Source: Gemmatimonadota bacterium
GTDB taxonomy: Bacteria; Gemmatimonadota; Gemmatimonadetes; Longimicrobiales; Gaopeijiaceae
DNA: 63,018 nucleotides
Assembly: GCA_021295815.1 (NCBI GenBank)
Contig: JAGWBQ010000020.1
Location: forward strand, 1 to 63,018
Reading direction: 5' to 3'
In this document: positions 8,703 through 16,990 of the stretch, in pieces
How the letters are laid out: each line of letters starts with the position of its first letter
Position numbering within the stretch: position 1 is the stretch's first letter
Program-made: the position numbers and the translations under genes
Notes under the pieces: generated by a model
Database searches by the model: none
Told to the model about the DNA's origin: nothing
What the model saw: the letters and a program-made list of their open reading frames with translations, nothing else

Positions 8703-9659
8703 TCATTCCCTTCCCTGTATGACCGCGCCCCGGGCGGGAGACGCGCCGCTCCCCGAATCCAGGGTTCCGGAAACGCCGAAGGCTGCGAGCCCCGGAGCTC
8801 CGGCCTCGTTCCGTTCCGGCACTGACGCCGCTCCGGTGAGGACCACGAGCTCGCCGTCGAGCGCACCGTTCTCCGAGGAGAAACGGATGGATTCCGTCTC
8901 GCCCTCCTCCGTTCGCGTGGCGATCACCCGGGCGGCGAGAGCCGGACCGGCGAACGGTTCCCCCTGGACGACGGCCCACACCTGACCGAGGGAGTCGGCC
9001 TCGGCTCTCGGGAGCTGAAGCACCGCCATGGTGCCGTCCTCGGTGGTCACGAAGAGCCAGTCGGCGGGACGTTCGGCCTCGCTGGGACGAGCCCTCGTGT
9101 GTTCGAGAATCACGCCGGGACGCGGGTCGGGCCCGACACCGCGAAACCGGGCCCGGAAGAGCCTGAAACGGGCACCCCCTCCGCTTCCCTCCGCCAGAAT
9201 GGCGAGCACCTCGAGCTCCATGGCGGTATCGGCCATCGCGATGATGCTTTCGGGTTCCCCGCCGCTCCCCACGATCAGGCGCAGCGCGTCCCAAGGCAGG
9301 AGGCGTCCCGCCGCCCTCGTGTAGGGCGTGGTCCAGCGTTGGTCGAGGATCGGAACCGGTTCGGAGCCTGAGAGGATCCAGGCCCGGGCCGACCTTTCCA
9401 CGTCCGCCCCCCGCGTCCGAGCCTCGATGAGCCAGGGCGATACCACGTCGCCCATGGGTTCCACGAAGACAAATGCCAGCTCGTGGATCGAGTCTGCGGC
9501 GGGTGCCGGGGGCGAGAGCTCGGGGCCGCCGCCGTTCGACTCGCCGCCGTTCCGCACCTGGTCGCAAGCGGCCAACAGGACGATGCAGAACGCCGCGGCC
9601 CAGCGCGGATGCGGCGTCGTTCGACCGCAGGCAGGCCTCATGCGCCAGGTCGGCCTCAT
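8703..9659 (-). CDS. Putative lipoprotein, unknown function
   Basis: A 318-residue protein with a basic N-terminus and hydrophobic stretch ending in the lipobox LLAAC; a downstream Met (MRPACGRT) could be the true start. The mature part is rich in Glu, Ala and beta-prone segments (VFVEPMGDVVSPW, DWLFVTTEDGTMAVLQL), and the C-terminus is Gly/Ser rich. No domain was recognised. The start overlaps the stop of the DUF1499-like gene (ATGA at 9656-9659) and the DUF445 gene follows closely, so the three probably form one envelope-related transcript. It is likely exported and lipid-anchored. Confidence 0.75.
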   Translation of the reverse strand: MRPTWRMRPACGRTTPHPRWAAAFCIVLLAACDQVRNGGESNGGGPELSPPAPAADSIHELAFVFVEPMGDVVSPWLIEARTRGADVERSARAWILSGSEPVPILDQRWTTPYTRAAGRLLPWDALRLIVGSGGEPESIIAMADTAMELEVLAILAEGSGGGARFRLFRARFRGVGPDPRPGVILEHTRARPSEAERPADWLFVTTEDGTMAVLQLPRAEADSLGQVWAVVQGEPFAGPALAARVIATRTEEGETESIRFSSENGALDGELVVLTGAASVPERNEAGAPGLAAFGVSGTLDSGSGASPARGAVIQGRE

Positions 9660-10195
9660 TTTTCAAGGGGCCGGACGACGCGGCCGGCCTCGGGCGCCGG
9701 GATGAGTATGAGGCCGGGAAGGGCTTCAACCGCGAGATCGAGACGACGAAGGAAACGGTTGACGTTGCCCCGGCCGAGGTACGACCTGCCGAAGAAGACC
9801 TTCCGCGCCTCGACCCGTATGTCGACCTGGGTCTGACCGCAGGCGTCGAGCCGGATCCGCACCCGAATCTTCTGCTTGCGTCCGCCTAGGAAGTACCGCC
9901 GCGAAATGTCGATGGCGCCCGCCTCGTCGTCCGCCCGGACCGCGGACCAGCCCCGCAGATCCGCGACCAGCGCCATCGCCGCCGTCCAGACATCGTCAAA
10001 GGGTATGGCGTACGTGCGCCCGCGAAGGCGGGGTCGGGGGTAGTCGGGGGCGGTCGATACGCGACGCGGTGCGGCGGGGCTTGCTCGGCCCAGGTCAGCC
10101 CCGGGGGCCTGCGTCCCGATCGCCCTTGTCCGGTTCGCTTTCTCCCCGGCCGGCGCCGACCCGCGCAGCCCGACCTCGCTCACGGCGAACGGCAT
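9656..10195 (-). CDS. DUF1499-like protein
   Basis: A 179-residue protein. Residues about 60-170 fit the DUF1499 pattern: YAIPFDDVWTAAMALV, then GW near 82, AGAIDISRRYF, RVRIRLDACG, and a closing GRGNVNRFLRRLDLAV segment. The family normally has S-R-x-G-x-D-L-G-x-N at that point; here it is RSYLGRGNVN, a divergent version. The first 50 residues are Arg/Ala/Pro rich with no clear signal peptide, so the true start could be further downstream. It heads the minus-strand operon with the lipoprotein and DUF445 genes. The function of DUF1499 is unknown. Confidence 0.65.
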   Translation of the reverse strand: MPFAVSEVGLRGSAPAGEKANRTRAIGTQAPGADLGRASPAAPRRVSTAPDYPRPRLRGRTYAIPFDDVWTAAMALVADLRGWSAVRADDEAGAIDISRRYFLGGRKQKIRVRIRLDACGQTQVDIRVEARKVFFGRSYLGRGNVNRFLRRLDLAVEALPGLILIPAPEAGRVVRPLEK

Positions 10196-10504
10196 TCCGA
10201 TCGAACGTGTGTCATGGGCGGTCCCTTTCGATGTCTCATGGTCGGTTCTTCGCGCGGTCCGCAGACAACTTACACCGCGGAGGCCGCACGGTACCGCCGC
10301 CGCGCGCGTCTGTCCAGCAGTCCGGGGCCCAGGCCGCCTGCGAAGTCCGACGGCCGCCCGCCCGGTGACAGCCGGCAGCCGCCTCCGTGACGGAAAACCG
10401 CCGCCTGCCCGGATTTACCGCTCCGTTACCGAAGCCCCCTAAGTCCGTTTACGTAGCCGCCCTATCCTTCCCGTACCGACACCGCAGCCTCATCCAAGGA
10501 ACAC
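10196..10504. promoter_or_regulatory. Divergent intergenic region upstream of the TonB receptor
   Basis: A 309-base spacer between the minus-strand DUF1499-like gene and the plus-strand TonB receptor, with no supported gene. Near the receptor it contains phased direct repeats (annotated separately) and an AAGGA at 10496-10500, the probable ribosome-binding site for the ATG at 10505. Confidence 0.6.
10414..10452 (+). promoter_or_regulatory. PHO-box-like 11-bp-phased direct repeats (candidate)
   Basis: TTACCG occurs at 10414-10419 and again at 10425-10430, exactly 11 bases apart, and TTTACG follows at 10447, in phase after two further 11-base steps. OmpR/PhoB-family regulators bind direct repeats with 11-base periodicity (E. 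coli PHO box, Bacillus PhoP box). The element sits 50-90 bases ahead of the TonB receptor, which heads the block containing phoB. The link to PhoB is inference; the half-site sequence is not the E. coli consensus. Confidence 0.35.
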
Positions 10505-13300
10505 ATGAAGCCAACCCACACGGTCCGGACCCTGCCCACCCTCCTCACCCTCTTCCTGGTCGCGTCGCCCGGCGCGGCGCAGGAGTCGGCAAGGATCATC
10601 GGTCGCGTTCTGCACGCGCAGACAGCCCAACCCATCGTCGGCGCGCAGGTCGCCGTCGACGGTGGCGCCTTGGGCGGGGCGCTCACGGATCTCGATGGAC
10701 GGTTCGTCACCCCCCCGGTACCTGTAGGCACGGTCACGGTAACCGTGAACATGATCGGTTACCACACCAAGACGGTCACAGATGTCGAGATCGCGGGAGA
10801 TCGTCCGACCGTTATCGATTTCACCATGACCGAAGCCACCCTCGAACTGGAGGGGATCACGATCTCCGCGCGGCGCGAACGAGGCAGCCAGGCCTTCCTG
10901 CTCGACGAGCGTCGAACCTCCGCCTTCCTGGTGGACGCCGTCGGTTCGACCGAGATCTCGCGCCGTCCGGATTCCGACGCCGCCGAGGTGGCCAGACGTC
11001 TAAGCGGCGTGACCGTTTCCGAAGGCAAATACGTCTTCGTGCGCGGCCTGGGCGAACGTTACTCCCAAACCACCCTGAACGGCTCGTCGCTGCCCTCGCC
11101 CGAGCCCGAACGCGAGGTCGTCCCGCTCGACCTCTTCCCCTCGGGCTTCCTGCAGAGCCTCCGGACTCAGAAATCGTATACGCCGGACCTGCCCGCCGAC
11201 TTCTCGGGCGGCTCGGTCAAGATCGAGACCAAGGACTTCCCGAGCGAGACCGTTCTCCGTTTCGGCGTGGGCTCCTCGGCCAACACCAACTCGCAGTTCA
11301 GGAGCGGCTATCTGAGCTACGCGGGCGGCGGTCGCGACTGGATCGGCATCGACGACGGCACCCGCTCGCAGCCCCAGGCTCTCGAAGAGGCTCTCGGTCC
11401 CATAGACAGCGGCGAGCGCCTGCCGGCCAACGCAGGCCAGATCATCACGCTGGGCGAGACGCTGCGGAGCTACGGACAGGGGTTCAACCCGTCCTCCGGC
11501 GCCACGCCGGTCAACCGCAGCCTCAACGCCTCGATCGGAGGGCGCACCGACCTCTTCGACGAGGGCGAACTCGGGTACTTCATCGCCGGCACCTACGGCG
11601 ACAACTACACGCTGCGCGAGAACGAGCAGGAGCGGAAGTGGCGGAGTTCGGGCTTCGATCCGCAGATTCCCGAAAACCTGCGCACGCCAAACGTGGACTA
11701 CAACTTCACCCGGGGCACGCGCAACGTCACCTGGGGCGGGATCGGCAATATCACGTTCAAGTTCAACCCCGAACAGAAGCTCTCCCTTCGCACCACCGCG
11801 TCGCTATCGGCCGACGACGAGGCGCGCAGCTACATCGGCGAGAACCAGGAGGACATAGGCGGCGTGGTTCGCTCCGAGCGGCTGCGCTTCGTATCGCGGC
11901 TCATGCTCTGGAGCCAGCTCTCCGGCGAGCACGCCATCGCGGGTTCGCGTCTCGAATGGAGGGCCACCGGCGCCCGGGCCACGCGCGACGAACCCCTCAT
12001 GCGCGAGGCGGTCTACCTTGAAGACGACGGCGAATTCTTCCTCCTGCCCATCGGCGAGTCCGGCCGCTACTTCTGGAGCGACATGTCGGATCGGGATGTC
12101 TCCTTCGCTCTCGACTGGCAGCTCCCCCTCGACTTCCTCGGGGATCGAGCCTCTCTCAAGATCGGCGGAGAGGGGCGCGAGCGCTCGCGCGACTTCGCCG
12201 CCCGGCGTCTGAACTGGAATTTCCTCGGTACCACCGTGACCGACCTCGACGCCGCACTTGCCAATGCGCGGATCGTCTCCAACGCCCGTCGTCGAGGCGA
12301 GTTCGCTCTGCGGGACATCGTCGAACCCGGCGATCTCTACGACGCCACCGACCGGCGCTTCGCCGGCTACGGCCTCCTCGACTTTTCGGCAGGCAGACTG
12401 CAGGCCGTCCTCGGCGCTCGCGTCGAGGCGTACGAGCTTGGGCTCCGCTCGCGCGGCGACACGCTTGCCGGCATCGATCAGCTCGACATCGCGCCCTCGG
12501 TCAACCTCGTCTTCGCCGCGCGCGACGACTTCAGAATCAGGGCGGCCGGAAGTCGCACCGTGGACCGTCCCGAATTCCGCGAGATGGCGCCCTTCCAGTT
12601 CACCGAGGCCACCTCCCTTCGCCAGCTCTTCGGCAACCCCGATCTCGTTCCCGCTTCCATCACGAGCGCCGACCTGCGCTTCGACTGGTTCCCCGGCCCG
12701 GGCGAGATGCTCTCGGTGGGCGGGTTCACGAAGCGGATGACCGACCCTGTCGAGCAGGTCTTCATCGCTGCCGCCTCCACGGCCTACTCCTTCCAGAACG
12801 CAAAGGACGCCACGGTCCTGGGCATCGAGATGGAGGGTCGGCTCCGGCTCGATCGAATCGCGGAAGCGCTCCTTCCCTACTCGGTCCAGGCCAACTATTC
12901 GCTCATCACCTCCGAGGTCGAGGTCAGGGAAGGCGCCGGCGGCTTCAACCCCACCAACCTCACCAGGCCTCTGGAGGGACAGGCGGCGTACGTCCTCAAT
13001 GCAGGCGTCAACTACGGCGACGGCCGTGTGGAGTGGGGACTTTTCCTCAACCGTTTCGGCGACCGGCTCACGGCGGCCGGCGGAGATGGCGTGCCCGATC
13101 TCTTCGAGAAGGCTCGCAGCCAGGTGGACGCCACCTTCGGCTTTCCCCTCCCGACCGGAGCCGCCGCCAAGTTCAAGGCCACCAACCTACTCGACGCCGG
13201 CTACCGATTCGAGCAGGAAGCGAACGGCATCGTCCAGGTGCAGAGACTCTATACGACCGGCCGCACCTTTTCGGTCGGGCTCTCGTGGGAGCTGCGCTGA
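10505..13300 (+). CDS. TonB-dependent outer-membrane receptor
   Basis: A 931-residue outer-membrane transporter. Residues 1-25 are a signal peptide (LLTLFLVASPGAAQE). Residues 27-115 form a carboxypeptidase-regulatory-like beta sandwich (GRVLHAQTAQPIVGAQVAV, LDGRFVTPPVPVGTVTV), then a plug domain (RRLSGVTVSEGKYVFVRGLG, about 165-290) and a large beta-barrel ending in the alternating strand TFSVGLSWELR. There is no N-terminal STN domain. A lipoprotein gene follows 46 bases downstream and a small lipoprotein after it, then phoB-phoR-pst, so phosphate or an organophosphate is a reasonable guess for the cargo. That guess is context only; the barrel sequence does not reveal the ligand. Confidence 0.93.
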   Translation: MKPTHTVRTLPTLLTLFLVASPGAAQESARIIGRVLHAQTAQPIVGAQVAVDGGALGGALTDLDGRFVTPPVPVGTVTVTVNMIGYHTKTVTDVEIAGDRPTVIDFTMTEATLELEGITISARRERGSQAFLLDERRTSAFLVDAVGSTEISRRPDSDAAEVARRLSGVTVSEGKYVFVRGLGERYSQTTLNGSSLPSPEPEREVVPLDLFPSGFLQSLRTQKSYTPDLPADFSGGSVKIETKDFPSETVLRFGVGSSANTNSQFRSGYLSYAGGGRDWIGIDDGTRSQPQALEEALGPIDSGERLPANAGQIITLGETLRSYGQGFNPSSGATPVNRSLNASIGGRTDLFDEGELGYFIAGTYGDNYTLRENEQERKWRSSGFDPQIPENLRTPNVDYNFTRGTRNVTWGGIGNITFKFNPEQKLSLRTTASLSADDEARSYIGENQEDIGGVVRSERLRFVSRLMLWSQLSGEHAIAGSRLEWRATGARATRDEPLMREAVYLEDDGEFFLLPIGESGRYFWSDMSDRDVSFALDWQLPLDFLGDRASLKIGGEGRERSRDFAARRLNWNFLGTTVTDLDAALANARIVSNARRRGEFALRDIVEPGDLYDATDRRFAGYGLLDFSAGRLQAVLGARVEAYELGLRSRGDTLAGIDQLDIAPSVNLVFAARDDFRIRAAGSRTVDRPEFREMAPFQFTEATSLRQLFGNPDLVPASITSADLRFDWFPGPGEMLSVGGFTKRMTDPVEQVFIAAASTAYSFQNAKDATVLGIEMEGRLRLDRIAEALLPYSVQANYSLITSEVEVREGAGGFNPTNLTRPLEGQAAYVLNAGVNYGDGRVEWGLFLNRFGDRLTAAGGDGVPDLFEKARSQVDATFGFPLPTGAAAKFKATNLLDAGYRFEQEANGIVQVQRLYTTGRTFSVGLSWELR

Positions 13301-13346
13301 CCCTGCTCCCCAACCCCAAACTCCCACATACGGAGAGAACTGAAGT

Positions 13347-15143
13347 ATGAGCATCCGCAACCAGGCTGTAGTTCTGACCGCAGCCGCCCTCCTCGCCACG
13401 AGCATCGGCGCCTGCGGCGACGATCCCGTCGAACCCCCGCCCACCCCGCAGCCGCCCGGGGCTCCCACCGGCGTGAGCATGCTTGTGAGCGGCAGGAGCA
13501 TAACGATAAGCTGGGGTGCAGGGGCCGACGCCACGAGCTATCGAGTCACGCTGGCGAGCCCCGGCGAGGTAACCCGCACCGAGAACACCACCGAGACCGC
13601 GGTCACCTTCGACGACCTGACCGCAGGCGCGACCTACACCGGCCAGGTTTTCTCGATCAACTCGGAGGGCGAGGCGGCGTCGGCCGCGGCCACCGCCTCC
13701 ATTCCCGAGGATCCACCCGCCTTTCAGGCGGTGGTCGACGACATCCTGGAAGACGCGCACTGGAGCGCGGACAAGGTCTGGATCCTGACCCGGCCCATCT
13801 TCGTCGGCAGGGACTGCGGCGCGGACGGCGACAAGGATGGCTGCGTGCACGCCACCCTCACCATCGACCCAGGCACGACCGTCGTGGGCAGGACCGACCT
13901 CTCGCAGGGAGTTCGCGGCGCCTACCTGGTCGTCAGCCGAGGCTCGAAGCTGATCGCCGACGCCACCGGCGAGAACCGTCGTCCGACGGCCGACGAGGTC
14001 ATCGTCTTCACCTCCGACAAGCCTCGCGGCGACCGCGATCGGGGCGACTGGGGCGGCCTCGTCATCAACGGCATGGCGCGGACGAACGCTGGTGACGAGG
14101 CCGAGGGCGAAGGCGACTCAGGCTTCTTCGGCGGAAACGACGACGAGGACGACTCGGGCATCCTGCGCGGCGTGCGCATCGAGTACGCCGGTGACGACGT
14201 AACCCCGTCCGACCAGCTGAACGGCCTGGCCCTCCAGGGCGTCGGCTCCGGCACCACTATCTCCTACGTCCAGATCCACTACAACGTGGACGACGGCATC
14301 GAGCCCTTCGGCGGTGCCGTCTCCGTCGACCACCTTGTGGTCACCGGCATCGGCGACGACTCGGTGGACGGCACCGACGGCTACCGCGGCTTCATGCAGT
14401 TCATCATCGGCCAGCAGCGAGGAGACAAGGCCGACAACGGCATGGAGCTCTCGAACAGCGGCTCCGAAAACCCGAACGCCTCGCCCCTTTCGACGGCGGT
14501 AATAGCCAACGCGACCATGATCGGCGCGGACGAGGATTTCCAGACCGGCGAGATCGGCGGCCCGAACGGCGACCGCGGCGTGCAGTTCCGCGAGGCTTCC
14601 CGCTATCGGGTCTACAACTCCATCTTCCGCGACTTCGGCGACGCCGGCTTCTGCGTGGAAGGCGGTCCGGCCGTGCTGGCGGCCAACTCCAGAGTCTCGG
14701 GGGTCGCCGATCCCTCGCAGACGATCTCCCTGGAGGGCTCCGTGGTCTGGAACAACGCCGGGGCGGCCGATTCGGACGAAAACTTCGAGGGCTGCGACGG
14801 CTACACAACGGCCCAAAACAAGGCCTTCTTCACGACCGACGGATTCAACAACCTCGTCGCCGATCCCATGCTTCGCGACGGCTACAACGACATCGGCACC
14901 ATGGCCTCGCCGCCCGACATCGTGGCGAGCGCCGCTCCGTCGGGCTACGCCGCCTTCGACCTGAGCACGGTCGAGTTCGACGGGATCAACCTTTTCGCTC
15001 CCGCCGACGGTCGGACCCTGGTGGCGACCGACTATCCGGGTGCGGTGGCGCCGGGCACGACTCTGGCCGACGCCTGGTACTACGGCTGGACGATCTGGTC
15101 CATCGACGGATCGGACTCTCGCGCCAACCACACCGGCAATTGA
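13347..15143 (+). CDS. Surface lipoprotein with FN3 domain and parallel beta-helix-like repeats
   Basis: A 598-residue exported protein. The signal peptide ends in the lipobox IGAC at Cys23. A Pro-rich linker leads into a fibronectin type III domain (about 35-122; GAPTGVSMLVSGRSITISW, ATYTGQVFSINSEGEA). The remainder is Gly/Asp rich with repeated turns such as GDWGGLVINGMA, GILRGVRIEYAGDD, TTISYVQIHYNVDDGIEPFG and HLVVTGIGDDSVDG, which resemble right-handed beta-helix rungs, plus Asp-rich loops (GGNDDEDDSG) that could bind calcium. It follows the TonB receptor by 46 bases and may be its surface partner, analogous to SusD-like or BtuG-like lipoproteins but unrelated in sequence. Confidence 0.85.
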   Translation: MSIRNQAVVLTAAALLATSIGACGDDPVEPPPTPQPPGAPTGVSMLVSGRSITISWGAGADATSYRVTLASPGEVTRTENTTETAVTFDDLTAGATYTGQVFSINSEGEAASAAATASIPEDPPAFQAVVDDILEDAHWSADKVWILTRPIFVGRDCGADGDKDGCVHATLTIDPGTTVVGRTDLSQGVRGAYLVVSRGSKLIADATGENRRPTADEVIVFTSDKPRGDRDRGDWGGLVINGMARTNAGDEAEGEGDSGFFGGNDDEDDSGILRGVRIEYAGDDVTPSDQLNGLALQGVGSGTTISYVQIHYNVDDGIEPFGGAVSVDHLVVTGIGDDSVDGTDGYRGFMQFIIGQQRGDKADNGMELSNSGSENPNASPLSTAVIANATMIGADEDFQTGEIGGPNGDRGVQFREASRYRVYNSIFRDFGDAGFCVEGGPAVLAANSRVSGVADPSQTISLEGSVVWNNAGAADSDENFEGCDGYTTAQNKAFFTTDGFNNLVADPMLRDGYNDIGTMASPPDIVASAAPSGYAAFDLSTVEFDGINLFAPADGRTLVATDYPGAVAPGTTLADAWYYGWTIWSIDGSDSRANHTGN

Positions 15144-15171
15144 AGAGACGGACACGTTGAGCACGGCCGAG

Positions 15172-15687
15172 ATGAAGATGCCGGTTGCGGCCGTTGCGAA
15201 AACAGCCGCCGTGCTCGTCGCGGCGGCTGGCGGCCTGGCGGGATGCGGGGGAGCCGGCGAAGTCAGCCTCGCCAATGCGCACGAAAGCGAGGTGGCCTTG
15301 GCTGCGGCGGTGTCGGCGGCTTTGGAAACAAGCGACCGGGGTGCGCTCCAGGGTCTCCTCGTGACTCGCGACGAGTACGAGCACGTGCTCTGGCCCGAGA
15401 TGCCGGACGGCGAGTACACGCCGTTCGATTTCGTGTGGGGGCTGAACGAGATCAACAGCGGCAAGGGCCTCCGCGACCTGCTCTACGACTTCGGCGGGCA
15501 GAGCCTCGAGATCGTGAGCGTCACCCTCCCGGACGAAACCGAGAGCTACGAGACCTTCACACTTCACAAGGGGGTCGAAGTCGTCGTTAGACGCACCGAC
15601 ACCGGGGAAGAGGGTATCTTGAGTTCGTTCGATGTTTTCGTCGAGCACGAGAGCGGCTGGAAGCTCCTCAATTACGACGAGCTCTGA
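15172..15687 (+). CDS. Small lipoprotein of unknown function
   Basis: A 171-residue protein starting MKMPVAAVAKTAA, with a hydrophobic signal and lipobox GLAGC; an in-frame TTG at 15157 is an alternative start. The mature protein has a helical N-terminal part (ALAAAVSAALETSDRGALQG), an acidic middle (YEHVLWPEMPDGEY) and a C-terminal mixed alpha/beta part ending in WKLLNYDEL, reminiscent of NTF2-like or DUF4878-type small periplasmic domains, but no family is certain. It is third in the receptor transcript and precedes the LeuA-like gene by 64 bases. A role as a periplasmic accessory to the receptor is inferred from position only. Confidence 0.7.
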   Translation: MKMPVAAVAKTAAVLVAAAGGLAGCGGAGEVSLANAHESEVALAAAVSAALETSDRGALQGLLVTRDEYEHVLWPEMPDGEYTPFDFVWGLNEINSGKGLRDLLYDFGGQSLEIVSVTLPDETESYETFTLHKGVEVVVRRTDTGEEGILSSFDVFVEHESGWKLLNYDEL

Positions 15688-15712
15688 GGGCACGGGTGTC
15701 TTCCGGCTCCTG

Positions 15713-15731
15713 AGGCGACCTCCTGTCGCCT
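15713..15731 (+). promoter_or_regulatory. Perfect 7-bp inverted repeat before the LeuA-like gene
   Basis: AGGCGAC (15713-15719) and GTCGCCT (15725-15731) flank a five-base loop CTCCT. The hairpin lies 26 bases after the small-lipoprotein stop and just before the GAGGAGG ribosome-binding site at 15741-15747. No T-run follows, so it is not a classical intrinsic terminator. It could partly separate receptor-gene from phoB-operon expression or stabilise the processed mRNA. Confidence 0.45.
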
Positions 15732-15751
15732 GCCAGCACAGAGGAGGCACG

Positions 15752-16990
15752 GTGAAGGAATCGGAGCTCATACACGACTGGAACGCGGTCGGAGCGGATT
15801 TCGACTGGGGCGGCCTCAAGGGAGTCCAGCTCAACGACGAGACTCTGCGCGACGGTCTCCAGAACCCGTCCGTCGTCGATCCCGCCATCGAAGACAAGAT
15901 CGAGCTTGTCCACCTCATGGACCGGCTCGGCATACAGTGCGCCGATGTCGGTCTTCCCGGAGCCGGGCCCCGCGCCATGGGTGCGGTCGAGGAGGTCTGC
16001 CGCGAGATAGCCGGGCAGCGGCTGGCCTTACGTCCGAACTGCGCCGCGCGCACGGTGGTCGAGGACGTCGTACCCATAGTCGAGATCTCTCAGCGGGTGG
16101 GGATGCCGGTCGAGGCGTGCATCTTCATCGGGACCTCGCCGATCCGGCAGTACGCCGAGGAGTGGACGCTCGACGACATCCTCCTCCGATCGGAGAATGC
16201 GGTCGCTTTCGCGGTCGGTAGGGGCCTTCCCGTGACAATGGTCACCGAGGACACCACTCGAACCCGCCCCGAGGACCTGAAGGCGATCTACCGCTCGGCG
16301 ATCTCCTGGGGGGTGACGCGCATCTGCCTTTCCGACACCGTGGGTCACGCGACCCCGGCCGGTGCGCGGGCGCTCGTCCATTTCGCGCTCAGGGAGATCG
16401 TCGCGCCATCCGGAGCGGAAGTGGGCGTGGACTGGCACGGCCATCGCGATCGGGGCTTCGGGGTCGTCAACGCTCTCGCCGCGATGACCGCCGGGGCCAC
16501 CAGGCTGCATGGCACCGCCTTGGGCATCGGCGAGCGCTGCGGCAACACGGAGATGGATCTCCTTCTCGTCAACCTCAAGCTCGTGGGAATCCACGACGCC
16601 GACCTCACGGTGCTTCCCGAATACTGCAAGCTCGCCGCCCGGGCCTGCCAGGTGCCGCTCGTCCACTCCTATCCGGTCGTTGGGCGCGACGCGTTCCGCA
16701 CGGCGACCGGCGTTCACGCGGCGGCCATCGTCAAGGCCGAGGTCAAGGGCGACTCCTGGCTCGCCGACCGCATCTACTCCGGCGTGCCCGCCTCCATGGT
16801 GGGGCGCGAGCAACGCATCGACATCGGTCCCATGTCGGGCATGTCCAACGTGCGCCACTGGTTGCGCGCCCACGGCTACGACGCCGGCGACGACGCCCTC
16901 TGCGAGCGTATTTTCCGCGCCGCCAAGAGAACCGATCATACGCTCACCGAGGAGGAGATCGGCACGGTGGCGGCAGCGCACTACGAATGA
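15752..16990 (+). CDS. LeuA-like (isopropylmalate/homocitrate synthase family) enzyme
   Basis: A DRE-TIM metallolyase superfamily protein of 412 residues. The GTG at 15752 is preceded by a strong GAGGAGG; the frame is open further upstream. The N-terminal metal/substrate motif is LNDETLRDGLQNP, where LeuA normally has DTTLRDGEQ; the Leu-Gln-Asn variant recalls HMG-CoA lyases. The metal-binding HxH is in VDWHGHRDRGFG, and GIGERCGNTEMDLLL plus GVHAAAIVKAE follow the synthase pattern. No C-terminal LeuA dimer/regulatory domain is present, so feedback control by leucine is unlikely. Its stop overlaps the phoB start (ATGA). The acceptor 2-oxo acid is unknown. Confidence 0.8.
   Translation: MKESELIHDWNAVGADFDWGGLKGVQLNDETLRDGLQNPSVVDPAIEDKIELVHLMDRLGIQCADVGLPGAGPRAMGAVEEVCREIAGQRLALRPNCAARTVVEDVVPIVEISQRVGMPVEACIFIGTSPIRQYAEEWTLDDILLRSENAVAFAVGRGLPVTMVTEDTTRTRPEDLKAIYRSAISWGVTRICLSDTVGHATPAGARALVHFALREIVAPSGAEVGVDWHGHRDRGFGVVNALAAMTAGATRLHGTALGIGERCGNTEMDLLLVNLKLVGIHDADLTVLPEYCKLAARACQVPLVHSYPVVGRDAFRTATGVHAAAIVKAEVKGDSWLADRIYSGVPASMVGREQRIDIGPMSGMSNVRHWLRAHGYDAGDDALCERIFRAAKRTDHTLTEEEIGTVAAAHYE

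Noticed and set aside
10387-12021. 544-codon plus-strand open frame
   Set aside because: Out-of-frame reading inside the TonB receptor; His/Arg/Pro-rich and without a signal or domain.
15700-15760. E. coli-like PHO box (CTGTC) before the LeuA-like gene
   Set aside because: Only one CTGTC occurs, inside the 7-bp hairpin; there is no second repeat at 11 bases.
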